A DNA stretch of 64,000 nt. It comes from JBMOKU01 sp049324315. GTDB lineage: Bacteria; Bacillota; Clostridia; Peptostreptococcales; Thermotaleaceae. The stretch lies in contig JBMOKU010000035.1 of assembly GCA_049324315.1 (NCBI GenBank), positions 13,444 to 77,443 on the forward strand. Direction: 5' to 3'. The position numbers and the translations under genes were made by a program. A model generated the notes under the pieces. The model had not been told where the DNA came from and did not search any database. It was given only the letters and a program-made list of their open reading frames with translations. Each line of letters opens with the position of its first letter. The first letter of the stretch is position 1. Positions 25,075-34,460 of the stretch are shown piece by piece.

Positions 25075-26415
25075 ATGAAATCAAAATCGATGAGTAAAGA
25101 GTTTACGAGCATATGGAATCTATCATGGCCCGTCATTGTTGGGATGGCATTACAAAGCTTGCTAGGAACCGTAGATTTGAAATTTATTTCAATGATCGGA
25201 ACGACCCAGACTGCTGCTGCATCTATTAGTAACTCTGCAGCAGGCGTTATCTTTGTTATGTGTGCATTGGTAGCTTCAGGAACGGTTGCAATTGTTGCAA
25301 GGGCTTATGGAGAAGAGAATCATGAAGAGGTTAGACGCATCGGAGGCCAATCTGTTGCTTTAGCAGGGATCATCGGTGGTCTGATAGGCGTCTTGTGCAG
25401 TATATTTACGGTGGGAATTGTTAAAGTAATGTTTCAACCTGAATCTGGTGTTTTACATAGTGCGGAGGAATATCTATCTACGATTTTTTTAGGAACCATT
25501 TTTGTTTTTTTAAGCTTTACCATACGAAGCATTTTACAAGCCTTGGGTGATACAAAAACACCTTTGTACATTTTTGCCATAGCCAATGTGCTGAATATGA
25601 TTCTTGACCCTATACTCATATTTAGTTTTGGTTACGGCATAAAGGGAGCCGCCATAGCCACGGTTTTCTCAAACATCATTGCTTTTTTCTTAATAACATG
25701 GGTGTTAATACGAAAACTTTATCATGGACAGCTAAAAACCTTTATAAGATATATGAAAATACATATCTACGATGCCTATCGCATTTTACGGATTGGTGGT
25801 TGGGCATGCCTGCAGCAGATTTCCAGACCTATTACGGGTATGTTAATGTTCAACCTGGTAAACAGCGTAGGGAAAAAAGAAGGTGTTGCTGCCTTTGGCA
25901 TTGGAGGCCAGTTGTTTAATTATACCTTTATTTTACTGGCTGGATTGACCGTGGCAATATCCGTCATGGTTGGTCAGAACCTTGGAAGAAAAGATATAAA
26001 GCAGGCGGAACTGGTCGTCAAAGAGGGGATAAAAATTGCACTGTTGAATATGGCTATTTTCGCAATTCCTTATGTTATTTTTCCAGATTTGATTATTCGC
26101 TTTTTTTCAACGGATCCCAATGTTGTTAAAATCGGCATAGAATATTTAAGAATCGTATATATCGGTGTATTTTTTGTGATTTTGCCGGTTGTTTATGGTG
26201 GAGCCTTTCAAGGCGCGGGGGATACATTTCCTCCTATGATTTCGTCATTATTTGCCAATGTGGTTGTAAAGCTTCTTCTTGCATATTGGCTTGCGAAACC
26301 TGTTGGTATGGGAACGAATGGTGTGTGGATCGCCATTAGTATTTCTGTAATTGTTGAGGCGCTAATTATTTGGATTGTGTTTCAAAAAGGAACTTGGAAA
26401 ACAAAGGAAGTATAA
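25075..26415 (+). CDS. MATE family efflux transporter
   Basis: A 446-residue polytopic membrane protein with about twelve helices and the two MatE halves (about 12-170, 235-395). The N-terminal IWNLSWPVIVGMALQSLLGT, IRSILQALGDTKTPLYI at the half ends, and FQGAGDTFPPM in the second half are family hallmarks. It should export cationic drugs or metabolites using Na+ or H+. The length is normal. The ATG follows AGAGGGG. Confidence 0.92.
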   Translation: MKSKSMSKEFTSIWNLSWPVIVGMALQSLLGTVDLKFISMIGTTQTAAASISNSAAGVIFVMCALVASGTVAIVARAYGEENHEEVRRIGGQSVALAGIIGGLIGVLCSIFTVGIVKVMFQPESGVLHSAEEYLSTIFLGTIFVFLSFTIRSILQALGDTKTPLYIFAIANVLNMILDPILIFSFGYGIKGAAIATVFSNIIAFFLITWVLIRKLYHGQLKTFIRYMKIHIYDAYRILRIGGWACLQQISRPITGMLMFNLVNSVGKKEGVAAFGIGGQLFNYTFILLAGLTVAISVMVGQNLGRKDIKQAELVVKEGIKIALLNMAIFAIPYVIFPDLIIRFFSTDPNVVKIGIEYLRIVYIGVFFVILPVVYGGAFQGAGDTFPPMISSLFANVVVKLLLAYWLAKPVGMGTNGVWIAISISVIVEALIIWIVFQKGTWKTKEV

Positions 26416-26426
26416 ATCATATTTGG

Positions 26427-26455
26427 AAACACTCCCCATTATGGAGTGTTTTTTA
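26427..26455 (+). terminator. Rho-independent terminator of the MATE gene
   Basis: AAACACTCC (26427-26435) pairs with GGAGTGTTT (26443-26451), then T-rich. Confidence 0.85.
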
Positions 26456-26576
26456 TTGGCAATTTTATCGACTCCGTTGTACATACTTTTATAAAAATGA
26501 GTTCAAAATAATATAAGCATCTAGTGCTCTTTGCCATTGTTTACACAAAACAGACAGTGAAAGTGAGGAATTTGAA

Positions 26577-27857
26577 ATGATTGCGATTATATCGCTCTTG
26601 GTATTGGTTATTGCAATTTATATAGGCTTTCAAAGAGGGATTAATACCGGGCTGGTTAGTATAACAGGAGCATATATTTTAGGTTTCTTTGTTCTTGAAA
26701 TGAATGAAAAGCTAGGTAAAGCAGTACCGCTCTCAGATCCGGCCAATAAGTTTAAAACATTGGTCGCCGGGTGGCCAAACTCATTATTTTTTATTCTCTT
26801 GGGAATGACGTTACTATTTAGTATTGCCAAAGTGAATGGTACATTAGGACTTCTTGCCAGAAAAAGTGCAAGAATGGCAGGTGGTAATAAAAAGTTGATT
26901 CCTATTATTTTTTTCATATTAGCTACAGTTATTGCGGCAGTAGGGCCGGGAAACATTGCAGTTTGTGCATTGCTTCTGCCTATTGCCATGAGTGTTGCTC
27001 ATGAAGAACATATCAGTGCACTATTAATGGCTGCCATGGTCATTGCCGGTTCTAATGCAGGTGGGTTATCGCCGCTGGCGCCAACAGGAATCATTGGTGT
27101 CAATCTATCAACGGCAATTGGCCTAGAAAATATGGGAATGAGAATTTTCATCAATATGGTGATTGCACAAGTTATTATTGCCCTAGCCCTTTATTTCCTC
27201 CTTGGCGGATATAAGCTTTCTTCCGGTAGGGGCGAAGGAAAAAGGGAAGCCTTAGAGGCTTTTGATTCAAAACAGAAGACAACGATGTTCATTATTCTTT
27301 TGGTAGTTATCGGAGTTATTGTTTTTAACGCGCATCTAGGGTTTGCAGGATTTACAGGAGCAACCATTCTCCTGCTGCTGCGAGCAGCTGAAGAAAAGGA
27401 TGCCATATACAATGTTCCATGGTCTACATTGCTCTTAATATCTGGTGTAGGTGTTTTGGTAAATGTTGTAAGTATTGCAGGTGGGATTACAACCTTAACG
27501 GATGGATTAGCAACATTTATGAACAGCAGAACGGCAGCACCGATCATGACCATCATTGGTGGGCTAATGTCCTCGGTTTCGTCGGCATCCGGCGTGGTTA
27601 TGCCTACATTGATACCAACAGTACCCGGACTTATAGAAAAGATGGGAGGGGCTGTGTCGGCGTCAGCCCTTGTATCAGCCATTATCATTGGAGCCCACAT
27701 GGTAACGAATTCACCACTTTCCACATTAGGTGCTCTGGCAATGGCATCGGCAGGAGATGAAGTGGACAAAGGTAAATTATTTAGAGAACTATTGATTCTA
27801 GGATTTGGTGGGATTCTCTTTGGTGCAGTTATTGTATTCTTAGGAATTGTGAGATAA
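26577..27857 (+). CDS. SLC13/MatC-like permease (probable dicarboxylate transport)
   Basis: A 426-residue membrane protein with about eleven helices. The N-terminal part matches the dicarboxylate carrier MatC N-domain (YILGFFVLEM, AVGPGNIAVCALLLPIAM), and the later repeats SNAGGLSPLAPTGII and SSVSSASGVVMPTLIPTVP fit the paired re-entrant loops of ion-transporter superfamily carriers. The transported anion is not determinable. It has its own promoter region and an SD of AGTGAGG; a structured sequence lies downstream. Confidence 0.82.
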   Translation: MIAIISLLVLVIAIYIGFQRGINTGLVSITGAYILGFFVLEMNEKLGKAVPLSDPANKFKTLVAGWPNSLFFILLGMTLLFSIAKVNGTLGLLARKSARMAGGNKKLIPIIFFILATVIAAVGPGNIAVCALLLPIAMSVAHEEHISALLMAAMVIAGSNAGGLSPLAPTGIIGVNLSTAIGLENMGMRIFINMVIAQVIIALALYFLLGGYKLSSGRGEGKREALEAFDSKQKTTMFIILLVVIGVIVFNAHLGFAGFTGATILLLLRAAEEKDAIYNVPWSTLLLISGVGVLVNVVSIAGGITTLTDGLATFMNSRTAAPIMTIIGGLMSSVSSASGVVMPTLIPTVPGLIEKMGGAVSASALVSAIIIGAHMVTNSPLSTLGALAMASAGDEVDKGKLFRELLILGFGGILFGAVIVFLGIVR

Positions 27858-27894
27858 GAAAGAAGAAAATCTTGAACATACAGCTCAGAAAGAT

Positions 27895-27946
27895 GTTTGC
27901 AGCGATGCTTATACAGGCATGAGGCAAACGCTTCTGGGTTTTTTTG
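27895..27946 (+). terminator. Probable terminator after the SLC13-like gene
   Basis: GTTTGC (27895-27900) pairs with GCAAAC (27924-27929), with an inner ATGC/GCAT stem; a T7 tract lies about 10 bases later, so the fit to a classical terminator is imperfect. Confidence 0.4.
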
Positions 27947-28051
27947 TTTATGCTTGTCATGAAATTTATAAGGAATGAAAGAAATCGGTTATCAATATGT
28001 AAAAAAAATGATAGAATAATAAAGGGATATCGATGTTTGGAGGGGATAAGC

Positions 28052-28855
28052 ATGGAAGTTCGTCAGTGGAAGAAGGTATTGATTCCCTATGAACAGGCTG
28101 TAGAAGAATTAAAAGTCAAGTTTAAGGCTATTCGTACAGAACTCAGGGCATCAAATGAATACTCACCTATTGAATTTGTTACTGGAAGGGTAAAAAAAGT
28201 ATCAAGTATCTTAGAAAAAGCGAAAAAATATAACGTACCCGATGATCAAATTGAAGAAAAAATTGAAGACATCGCTGGCATACGAATTATGTGCCAGTTT
28301 ATTGATGATATATATAAAGTCATCGACTATATTAGACAAAGAGATGGAAAAGATCTAAGCATCGTCTATGAGAAGGATTACATAAGAAACAGAAAAGAAA
28401 GCGGGTATTCAAGCTATCATGTTATTATCAAATATCCAATACAAACAGCTATGGGGGAGAAAGAGATCTTGGCTGAAATCCAAATTCGAACCTTAGCTAT
28501 GAATTTTTGGGCTACCATCGAACATTCATTAAATTACAAATACAAGGAAAATATTCCGGAGAAGATTAAAGAACGACTAAGGAAATCGGCCATCGCCGCC
28601 CAGCAGTTGGATGAGGAAATGCTTGAAATCAGAGAAGAAGTTATTAATGCGCAAAAATTGTTTGAAACCAGATCCAATACGGTCTCTACCATCGTAAATA
28701 ATATTCAACTATTATATTTGATTGGGAAAAAGAAAGAGGCCAATGAATTCCAGGAAAAATTTGAGGAACTACATGGTATTGGTAAGGTAGAGGAGCTTTC
28801 TAAGCTTTCAGAAACAATCAAATATGTGGTTGCAAGATATCAAGCCTTCGACTAG
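28052..28855 (+). CDS. GTP pyrophosphokinase, small alarmone synthetase (RelQ-like)
   Basis: A 267-residue single-domain RelA/SpoT synthetase with no HD hydrolase, TGS or ACT domain, so it makes (p)ppGpp but should not degrade it. Motifs: EDIAGIRIMCQF, RNRKESGYSSYHVII (the synthetase signature around the catalytic Asp/Arg region), and EIQIRTLAMNFWATIEHSLN. The size and C-terminal helix fit RelQ (YjbM). The start chosen is the ATG at 28052 after GGAGGGG; the longer frame from 27944 would include a charged leader without a ribosome site. It shares a terminator with the convergent flavin reductase gene. Confidence 0.9.
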   Translation: MEVRQWKKVLIPYEQAVEELKVKFKAIRTELRASNEYSPIEFVTGRVKKVSSILEKAKKYNVPDDQIEEKIEDIAGIRIMCQFIDDIYKVIDYIRQRDGKDLSIVYEKDYIRNRKESGYSSYHVIIKYPIQTAMGEKEILAEIQIRTLAMNFWATIEHSLNYKYKENIPEKIKERLRKSAIAAQQLDEEMLEIREEVINAQKLFETRSNTVSTIVNNIQLLYLIGKKKEANEFQEKFEELHGIGKVEELSKLSETIKYVVARYQAFD

Positions 28856-28858
28856 AAA

Positions 28859-28889
28859 AGAGATGTGCGCTGCACATCTCTATTTTTTG
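28859..28889. terminator. Bidirectional terminator
   Basis: AGAGATGTGC (28859-28868) pairs with GCACATCTCT (28872-28881), with T-run on the plus side and A-rich on the other. It serves the RelQ-like gene and its convergent neighbour. Confidence 0.8.
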
Positions 28890-29461
28890 TTCTTTTTTCT
28901 TTTTCGGGCTACGGAAAAGCCAAAACCGCCCAAAGATTTTTTTAATCCATAATACTGCCCATGGGAATAGCAAATAGGCCTTGTCATATCCAGATGGAAT
29001 TTATTCTTTTCATCGATGAAATCTTCATCAACGTTTACTGCTAAAACTTTTGCCATAAACATATCATGGGAGCCCAGCTTTAGTATCTTCTCCACGCGGC
29101 ATTCTATATTAACGGGACTTTCTTTAATAAGAGGAGCAGCTACTTGGGTAGCTTCTTCCGGGGTCAGATTCATTTCTTTGAATTTATTTACGTCCCTGCC
29201 TGATTTGACTCCGCAATAATCTGTTGCTCTTGCTAAATCTTCTGTGGTAAGATTGATAACAAACTCTCCGGATTCCTTAATGAGTTCATAGGAATATCGA
29301 CTCGGTCTTACGGAAATATACGTCATTGCCGGGTCAGAGCAGATTGTCCCTGTCCATGCAATGGTTATAATATTTGATTTACCATGAAAATCTCCACAGG
29401 TTACGAGGACAGCTGGAATAGGATATACCATCGTACCGGGTTTCCAAGTTGTTTTTGCCAT
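28880..29461 (-). CDS. Flavin reductase family protein
   Basis: A 193-residue FMN-binding split-barrel protein of the flavin reductase (DIM6/NTAB) type. Signature pieces are ITIAWTGTICSDPAMTYISV, ELIKESGEFVINL and DVNKFKEMNL. It also has a cysteine in TDYCGVKSGRD found in many archaeal and clostridial members that handle ferredoxin- or rubredoxin-linked chemistry. The Lys/Arg-rich C-terminus runs into the terminator. It is likely an NAD(P)H- or ferredoxin-dependent flavin reductase; the substrate is unknown. Confidence 0.87.
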   Translation of the reverse strand: MAKTTWKPGTMVYPIPAVLVTCGDFHGKSNIITIAWTGTICSDPAMTYISVRPSRYSYELIKESGEFVINLTTEDLARATDYCGVKSGRDVNKFKEMNLTPEEATQVAAPLIKESPVNIECRVEKILKLGSHDMFMAKVLAVNVDEDFIDEKNKFHLDMTRPICYSHGQYYGLKKSLGGFGFSVARKRKKNKK

Positions 29462-29708
29462 AGAATCACCTCTTCGGATATGAAAATATTTTGAGCAAAG
29501 TTCTTTATTATTGTATCTTAATTTTTAAGAAATATATAGATAATGTTCAGAAAAAGTAGAGGAAAAGAAATATTATGGTAGAATTCTAATAGTAGGGATA
29601 AAACAAAATAAGAAAAAGAACAGATGATCATACTAAGAAAAAAAGCAAAAAATAATTAATTAATCAAACGAAAAAGAATCTTATGAAAAGAACTATGGAG
29701 CAAAGCAG

Positions 29709-30410
29709 GTGAAAAGCGTGGCACTCTATGCAATAGCAGACTTACATTTAAGCTTAAATACAGATAAACCAATGCACGTCTTTGGAGAACAATGGTTCGA
29801 ACATCATCATAAAATTGAAGCATTTTGGAGGGAAACCATTACAGAAGAGGATGTAACGCTAATTCCAGGGGATATTTCTTGGGCAATGGGATTGGATGAA
29901 GCCATGGTTGACTTGACATGGATACACAAACTTCCCGGGAAAAAAGTACTGTTAAGGGGAAACCATGATTATTGGTGGGGTTCCATCAGTAAGATGAATC
30001 AATTGTTTGAAGATATATATTTTTTACAGAATAATTTCTTTCCCTATAAAAACTACGGAGTATGCGGAACGAGAGGCTGGATTTGTCCCAATGATTACAA
30101 ATTCGACGAACAAGATGAAAAAGTATATAAACGGGAATTATTGAGATTAAGCTTATCCCTAGAAGCAGCAAAAAAAATGGGATATAAAGATCTTATTGTT
30201 ATGACCCATTATCCACCTACGAACGATAAGCTCGAGGATTCCGGTTTTACAGAAATATTTGAAAATGCCGGTGTGAAAAAAGTCATTTATGGTCATTTAC
30301 ATGGTGAAGATTCATTTAACGGTGCACTACAAGGCGTTCGAAACGGCGTGGCATATCAGTTGGTTTCCTGTGATTATCTGCATTTCAAGCCGATAAAAAT
30401 ACTAGAGTAA
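29709..30410 (+). CDS. Metallophosphoesterase
   Basis: A 233-residue calcineurin-like phosphoesterase. All five metal/catalytic motifs are present: ADLHLS, GDISW, RGNHDYWWG, MTHYPP and YGHLHG. Its family in Firmicutes (YkuE-like or UDP-specific relatives) is broad and the natural substrate is unclear. The start is GTG at 29709, 8 bases after GGAG; a GTG three codons later is also possible. It sits between the minus-strand flavin reductase and a zinc-ribbon protein. Confidence 0.87.
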   Translation: MKSVALYAIADLHLSLNTDKPMHVFGEQWFEHHHKIEAFWRETITEEDVTLIPGDISWAMGLDEAMVDLTWIHKLPGKKVLLRGNHDYWWGSISKMNQLFEDIYFLQNNFFPYKNYGVCGTRGWICPNDYKFDEQDEKVYKRELLRLSLSLEAAKKMGYKDLIVMTHYPPTNDKLEDSGFTEIFENAGVKKVIYGHLHGEDSFNGALQGVRNGVAYQLVSCDYLHFKPIKILE

Positions 30411-30550
30411 TAAGGATTTCCAAAATGAAGAACAGCATTGTATTGGAAGACAATGCTACATAACCGCACATCACAGTTTATTGTCTTAGATAAGGAAGTG
30501 ATGTAAAATAAAGATATGAACTGTATGAAGGCTAATAATCGAGGTGACAT

Positions 30551-30988
30551 ATGAAGAATAGTAAAACAAATAAAACGACAAATGTAAGAGCATGTAGAAG
30601 ATGTAAGGGCGCTGTTGAACTGTCCAGCTTATATGATTATTGTCCAGACTGTCTGCGTATTGTTGAAGATGTATTTACGAGAATTAAAGATTACCTTCAT
30701 GAATACCCTGGAGCCACGGCTTTTGAAATTGAACTGGAGACAGGCATTCCCTATCATGTGATCAATACCTTTGTGAGGGAAGGGCGACTGGTAGAAATAG
30801 AAAATATTGAATTTGTCAATATTGAATGCAAAGGCTGTGGACGCCTTCTTTTATCTGTTCATCATACCTATTGTCCTGATTGTAGAAAGAGAATGCAAGA
30901 AGAAATGGAAAATATAAAAAATGAGTTTCAAAGAAATAGCAGCGATAAAGCGAAAATGCATTTAAAAATAACCAGAAAAGAAGATTAA
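30551..30988 (+). CDS. Zinc-ribbon / HTH protein resembling flagellar operon protein YvyF (TIGR03826-like)
   Basis: A 145-residue protein with an N-terminal CRRCKG...YCPDC zinc ribbon (about 15-40), a central helical HTH-like region ending in TGIPYHVINTFVREGRL, and a second CKGC...YCPDC ribbon (about 97-118) followed by a basic coiled tail. This zinc-ribbon, HTH layout resembles YvyF, which is normally next to flagellar regulator genes; no flagellar genes are visible in this window, so the match is architectural. The ATG follows GAGGTGAC. Confidence 0.5.
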   Translation: MKNSKTNKTTNVRACRRCKGAVELSSLYDYCPDCLRIVEDVFTRIKDYLHEYPGATAFEIELETGIPYHVINTFVREGRLVEIENIEFVNIECKGCGRLLLSVHHTYCPDCRKRMQEEMENIKNEFQRNSSDKAKMHLKITRKED

Positions 30989-31006
30989 AACCAAGAAGTA
31001 ATCCGA

Positions 31007-31041
31007 CGGGGCTTTTGAGAAATCAATTGCCTCGTTTTTTT
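31007..31041 (+). terminator. Terminator upstream of the pfl region
   Basis: ACGGGGC pairs with GCCTCGT (one G-T pair) with a 20-base loop, followed by seven T. Confidence 0.55.
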
Positions 31042-31165
31042 ATAGCACATAGGAAATTATGAACGTTAAAAAGCAGCGGGTAACTTCATAATTTCCGTTA
31101 TGTATTTCAAAAAGTTTTCCTTTGAATTTTTCAATGGAAGACTTTTTATATCTTTTACATCGGTA

Positions 31166-31194
31166 TTGCCACACGCAATATTTTGTAGTATTAT
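31166..31194 (+). promoter_or_regulatory. Possible second pflB promoter
   Basis: TTGCCA (31166-31171) and TATTAT (31189-31194) with a 17-base spacer. It lies upstream of the Fnr/CRP-type box, so a transcript from here would be read through the box. Confidence 0.4.
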
Positions 31195-31236
31195 ATACAT
31201 ACAGTATATTGTATACAATGAAAATAATTATCAAAA

Positions 31237-31279
31237 TGTGATGATAGTCACTGTTTAATTCAAGAAATGGATGTAAAAT
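31237..31279 (+). promoter_or_regulatory. Fnr/CRP-type box and -10 element of pflB
   Basis: TGTGATGATAGTCACT (31237-31252) matches TGTGA-N6-TCACA at 9 of 10 positions. TAAAAT (31274-31279) would place the start of transcription near 31286, so the box centre lies at about -41.5, the class II activator distance. A near-identical arrangement lies upstream of the DUF438 gene at 59078. Confidence 0.6.
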
Positions 31280-31337
31280 ATGGTTAGAAATTAGAAAAAA
31301 GCATTTGCAAATCACGATAAATTGAGGAGTGAACGAT

Positions 31338-33566
31338 ATGAAAGCATGGGAGCATTTTAAAACAGGAAAATGGTGTGAAGAAATCGATGTGAGAGATTTT
31401 ATTCAAAAGAACTACGAACCCTATCAAGGAGATGAATCGTTTCTAGCTTCTCCAACAGAAAAAACGCAAAGATTATGGGATGAAGTAAAAGCACTTTTTA
31501 AGAAAGAAACTGAGAAGAAAGGAACATTAGACGTGGATACCCATATCATATCCGATATCACGTCCCACAATCCAGGATATATAGACAAGGATCTGGAGAT
31601 AATTACAGGGCTGCAGACGGATATACCGTTAAAAAGAGCCATTATGCCTTATGGCGGTATTAAAATGGTTAAAGATGCCTGCGATGCCTATGGTTATGAA
31701 CTGGACCCACGGATCAGTGAAACTTTCACCAAATATAGAAAAACCCACAATCAAGGTGTTTTTGATGCCTATACAAAAGAAATGAGATTAGCAAGAAAGA
31801 CAGGCGTAATTACGGGACTGCCTGATGCTTATGGAAGAGGTAGGATCATAGGGGACTATCGAAGGGTAGCTTTATACGGCGTAGAAAGACTGATTGAAGA
31901 TAAAAAGCAGCAGTTGGCATCTTTAGATGTAGATTCAATGACGGAAGAAGTTATAAGATTACGTGAAGAGATACAGGAACAGATGAAGGCATTAAATGAG
32001 TTGATCATCATGGCAAGAGGATATGGATTCGATATCACAAAGCCTGCAAAAGATGCAAAAGAAGCTATTCAATGGTTGTATTTTGGATATTTAGCTGCTG
32101 TCAAGGAACAAAACGGTGCAGCTATGAGCATTGGTCGGGTTTCTACTTTCTTAGATATATATATGGAAAGAGACTTGAAAAATGGCGTTTATACGGAAGA
32201 AGTATTACAAGAAATGATGGATCATTTCATTATGAAGTTAAGAATGGTACGTTTTTTAAGAACGCCTGATTATAATGAATTATTCAGCGGCGACCCTACA
32301 TGGGTTACAGAATGTATCGGAGGCATGGGCATAGATGGTCGCCCTCTTGTTACAAAGAATTCCTTTAGGATGCTTCATTCCTTGTACAATCTTGGTCCTG
32401 CTCCGGAGCCGAATTTAACGGTATTATGGTCAGTGAATCTGCCTGAGAATTTCAAAAAATATTGTGCCAAGGTATCAATTGATACATCGTCCATCCAGTA
32501 TGAAAATGACGATTTGATGAGAGAATACTGGGGAGATGACTACGGCATTGCATGCTGCGTATCCGCTATGAGAATCGGAAAGCAAATGCAGTTCTTTGGT
32601 GCAAGAGCCAATCTTGCTAAGGCCTTATTGTATGCCATCAATGGCGGTAGAGATGAAAAAACCGGTGATCAAATTGCACCTAGGTTCGAATCCATTACAT
32701 CAGAATATCTGGACTATGACGAAGTAATGGATAAATTTGATAAGCTGATGGATTGGCTGGCAAAGCTTTACGTCAACACATTAAATGTCATCCATTATAT
32801 GCATGATAAATATGCTTATGAAAGAATAGAAATGGCGCTGCATGATAGAGATGTATTAAGAACAATGGCATGCGGTATCGCGGGACTGTCTTTGGTAACG
32901 GATTCGATTTCAGCCATAAAACATGCTAAGGTGAAAGTTATCAGGAATGAAGAAGGATTGGCTGTTGATTACCATGTGGAAGGAGATTATCCTGCCTTTG
33001 GCAATGATGATGACAGAGCCGACGCTATTGCACAGGATATCGTGAAAAAGTTCATGGATAAGATTAGAAAATGCAGCACCTACCGTAATGCTGTACCAAC
33101 CATGAGTATCTTAACCATAACCTCCAATGTGGTTTATGGAAAGAAAACAGGAAATACACCGGATGGAAGAAAAGCCGGGGAGCCTTTTGCACCAGGGGCA
33201 AATCCAATGCATGGAAGAGACAAAAGGGGAGCAATTGCGTCTATGAATTCCGTTGCTAAGCTTCCATACGAACATAGTCAAGATGGTATTTCCTATACGT
33301 TTTCTATTATCCCTAAAGCACTGGGTAAAACGAAAGATAATCAAATTTTAAACCTGAAGGCACTGCTTGATGGATATTTTACACAATCAGGACATCATAT
33401 CAATGTCAACGTTTTTGAAAAAGAGACATTGGTAGATGCCATGGAAAGACCGGAGGCATATCCACAGCTTACGATCCGGGTTTCTGGATATGCAGTTAAT
33501 TTTGTCAAATTAACGAGAGAACAGCAGATTGATGTGATTAACCGTACCTTCCATGAAGTAATATAA
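31338..33566 (+). CDS. pflB: Pyruvate formate-lyase (formate acetyltransferase)
   Basis: A 742-residue glycyl-radical enzyme converting pyruvate and CoA to acetyl-CoA and formate, the anaerobic exit from glycolysis. The catalytic cysteine pair is Cys406-Cys407 in YGIACCVSAM, which distinguishes PFL from other glycyl-radical enzymes. The glycyl-radical Gly717 lies in RVSGYAVNF, 25 residues from the C-terminus. Also present are PYGGIKMVKDACDAYG and TPDGRKAGEPFAPG. The start is the ATG at 31338, eight bases after TTGAGGAG. pflA follows by 17 bases. An Fnr/CRP-type box and strong promoter elements lie upstream. Confidence 0.97.
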   Translation: MKAWEHFKTGKWCEEIDVRDFIQKNYEPYQGDESFLASPTEKTQRLWDEVKALFKKETEKKGTLDVDTHIISDITSHNPGYIDKDLEIITGLQTDIPLKRAIMPYGGIKMVKDACDAYGYELDPRISETFTKYRKTHNQGVFDAYTKEMRLARKTGVITGLPDAYGRGRIIGDYRRVALYGVERLIEDKKQQLASLDVDSMTEEVIRLREEIQEQMKALNELIIMARGYGFDITKPAKDAKEAIQWLYFGYLAAVKEQNGAAMSIGRVSTFLDIYMERDLKNGVYTEEVLQEMMDHFIMKLRMVRFLRTPDYNELFSGDPTWVTECIGGMGIDGRPLVTKNSFRMLHSLYNLGPAPEPNLTVLWSVNLPENFKKYCAKVSIDTSSIQYENDDLMREYWGDDYGIACCVSAMRIGKQMQFFGARANLAKALLYAINGGRDEKTGDQIAPRFESITSEYLDYDEVMDKFDKLMDWLAKLYVNTLNVIHYMHDKYAYERIEMALHDRDVLRTMACGIAGLSLVTDSISAIKHAKVKVIRNEEGLAVDYHVEGDYPAFGNDDDRADAIAQDIVKKFMDKIRKCSTYRNAVPTMSILTITSNVVYGKKTGNTPDGRKAGEPFAPGANPMHGRDKRGAIASMNSVAKLPYEHSQDGISYTFSIIPKALGKTKDNQILNLKALLDGYFTQSGHHINVNVFEKETLVDAMERPEAYPQLTIRVSGYAVNFVKLTREQQIDVINRTFHEVI

Positions 33567-33583
33567 GAATTGAGGTGATGGAT

Positions 33584-34324
33584 ATGCCGATCAAAGGTAG
33601 GGTTCATTCAATTGAAACCTGTGGAACAGTAGACGGACCGGGGATCAGGTATATCCTGTTCCTCGCCGGTTGTCCTCTACGATGCAAATACTGTCATAAT
33701 TGTGACACCTGGAGCCGAAAAAACGGCTCATGGATGACTGTAGAGGAGATCATGGAAAATCTTCGAAAATATAAAAATTACTTTACTTTTTCCAATGGAG
33801 GCATTACTGTCTCTGGAGGAGAGCCAACCCTTCAATGGATTTTTCTAACGGAGCTTTTTAAACAGTGTAAGAACGAAGGGATACACACGTGTCTGGATAC
33901 ATCAGGCTACTGCGAAATAGAAAAGGGTGCACAATTTTTACCCTATACGGATCTTGTGCTTCTAGATATTAAGCAGATGGATGATGAGAAGCATAAGGCG
34001 CTGACTGGTGTAAGCAATGAGAAAATCCTGGCGTTTGCCCAATATCTATCGGATAAGGACATCCCTGTATGGTTGAGATACGTTTTGGTTCCGGGCTATA
34101 CGGATGACAGAAAAGATATTGAAGCGCTGTGCGGATTTATTAAAACATTGAAAAATATAAAAAAGGTTGAGATTTTGCCATATCACCAATTGGGAGTTCA
34201 CAAGTGGGAAGAACAAGGTCTTACCTACCAACTCAAAGATGTAGACCCCCCATCACAAGAACAAATGGACGAAGTGATGGCAATTTTTAAAGCCTATGAA
34301 ATAAAAATTGACGAACTCCTGTGA
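33584..34324 (+). CDS. pflA: Pyruvate formate-lyase activating enzyme (radical SAM)
   Basis: A 246-residue glycyl-radical activase that installs the radical on PflB. The 4Fe-4S motif is CPLRCKYC; SAM-binding regions are visible in SGGEPTLQ and DTSGYC, plus YHQLGVHKWE near the C-terminus. No extra ferredoxin domain is inserted after the radical-SAM motif, as expected for PFL activase. I place the start at the ATG at 33584, behind GAGGTGATG. It forms an operon with pflB and ends at a strong terminator. Confidence 0.95.
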   Translation: MPIKGRVHSIETCGTVDGPGIRYILFLAGCPLRCKYCHNCDTWSRKNGSWMTVEEIMENLRKYKNYFTFSNGGITVSGGEPTLQWIFLTELFKQCKNEGIHTCLDTSGYCEIEKGAQFLPYTDLVLLDIKQMDDEKHKALTGVSNEKILAFAQYLSDKDIPVWLRYVLVPGYTDDRKDIEALCGFIKTLKNIKKVEILPYHQLGVHKWEEQGLTYQLKDVDPPSQEQMDEVMAIFKAYEIKIDELL

Positions 34325-34340
34325 AATACAGGAGTTTTTG
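34314..34340 (+). terminator. Rho-independent terminator of pflBA
   Basis: ACTCCTGT (34315-34322) pairs with ACAGGAGT (34328-34335), then TTTTT. It overlaps the pflA stop codon. Confidence 0.85.
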
Positions 34341-34397
34341 TATTATAATAAGAATGCTATATAAATAACATATAAGTATATTAAAGTCGGTTACAAA

Positions 34398-34424
34398 GTA
34401 GGGGTGGCTGCCTACAGCCACCCG
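34398..34424 (+). repeat. Hairpin repeat family B, copy 4
   Basis: GTAGGGGTGGCTGCCTACAGCCACCCG: GGGTGGCTG/CAGCCACCC stem. Almost identical to the copy at 43688. Confidence 0.75.
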
Positions 34425-34460
34425 TGAAACAATGAAATATTAAAAGGAGCATAATATCCA

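Noticed and set aside
27191..27769. 192-residue open frame on the minus strand
   Set aside because: It lies wholly antisense to the SLC13-like permease, with low-complexity Thr/Pro/Ala content and no ribosome site.
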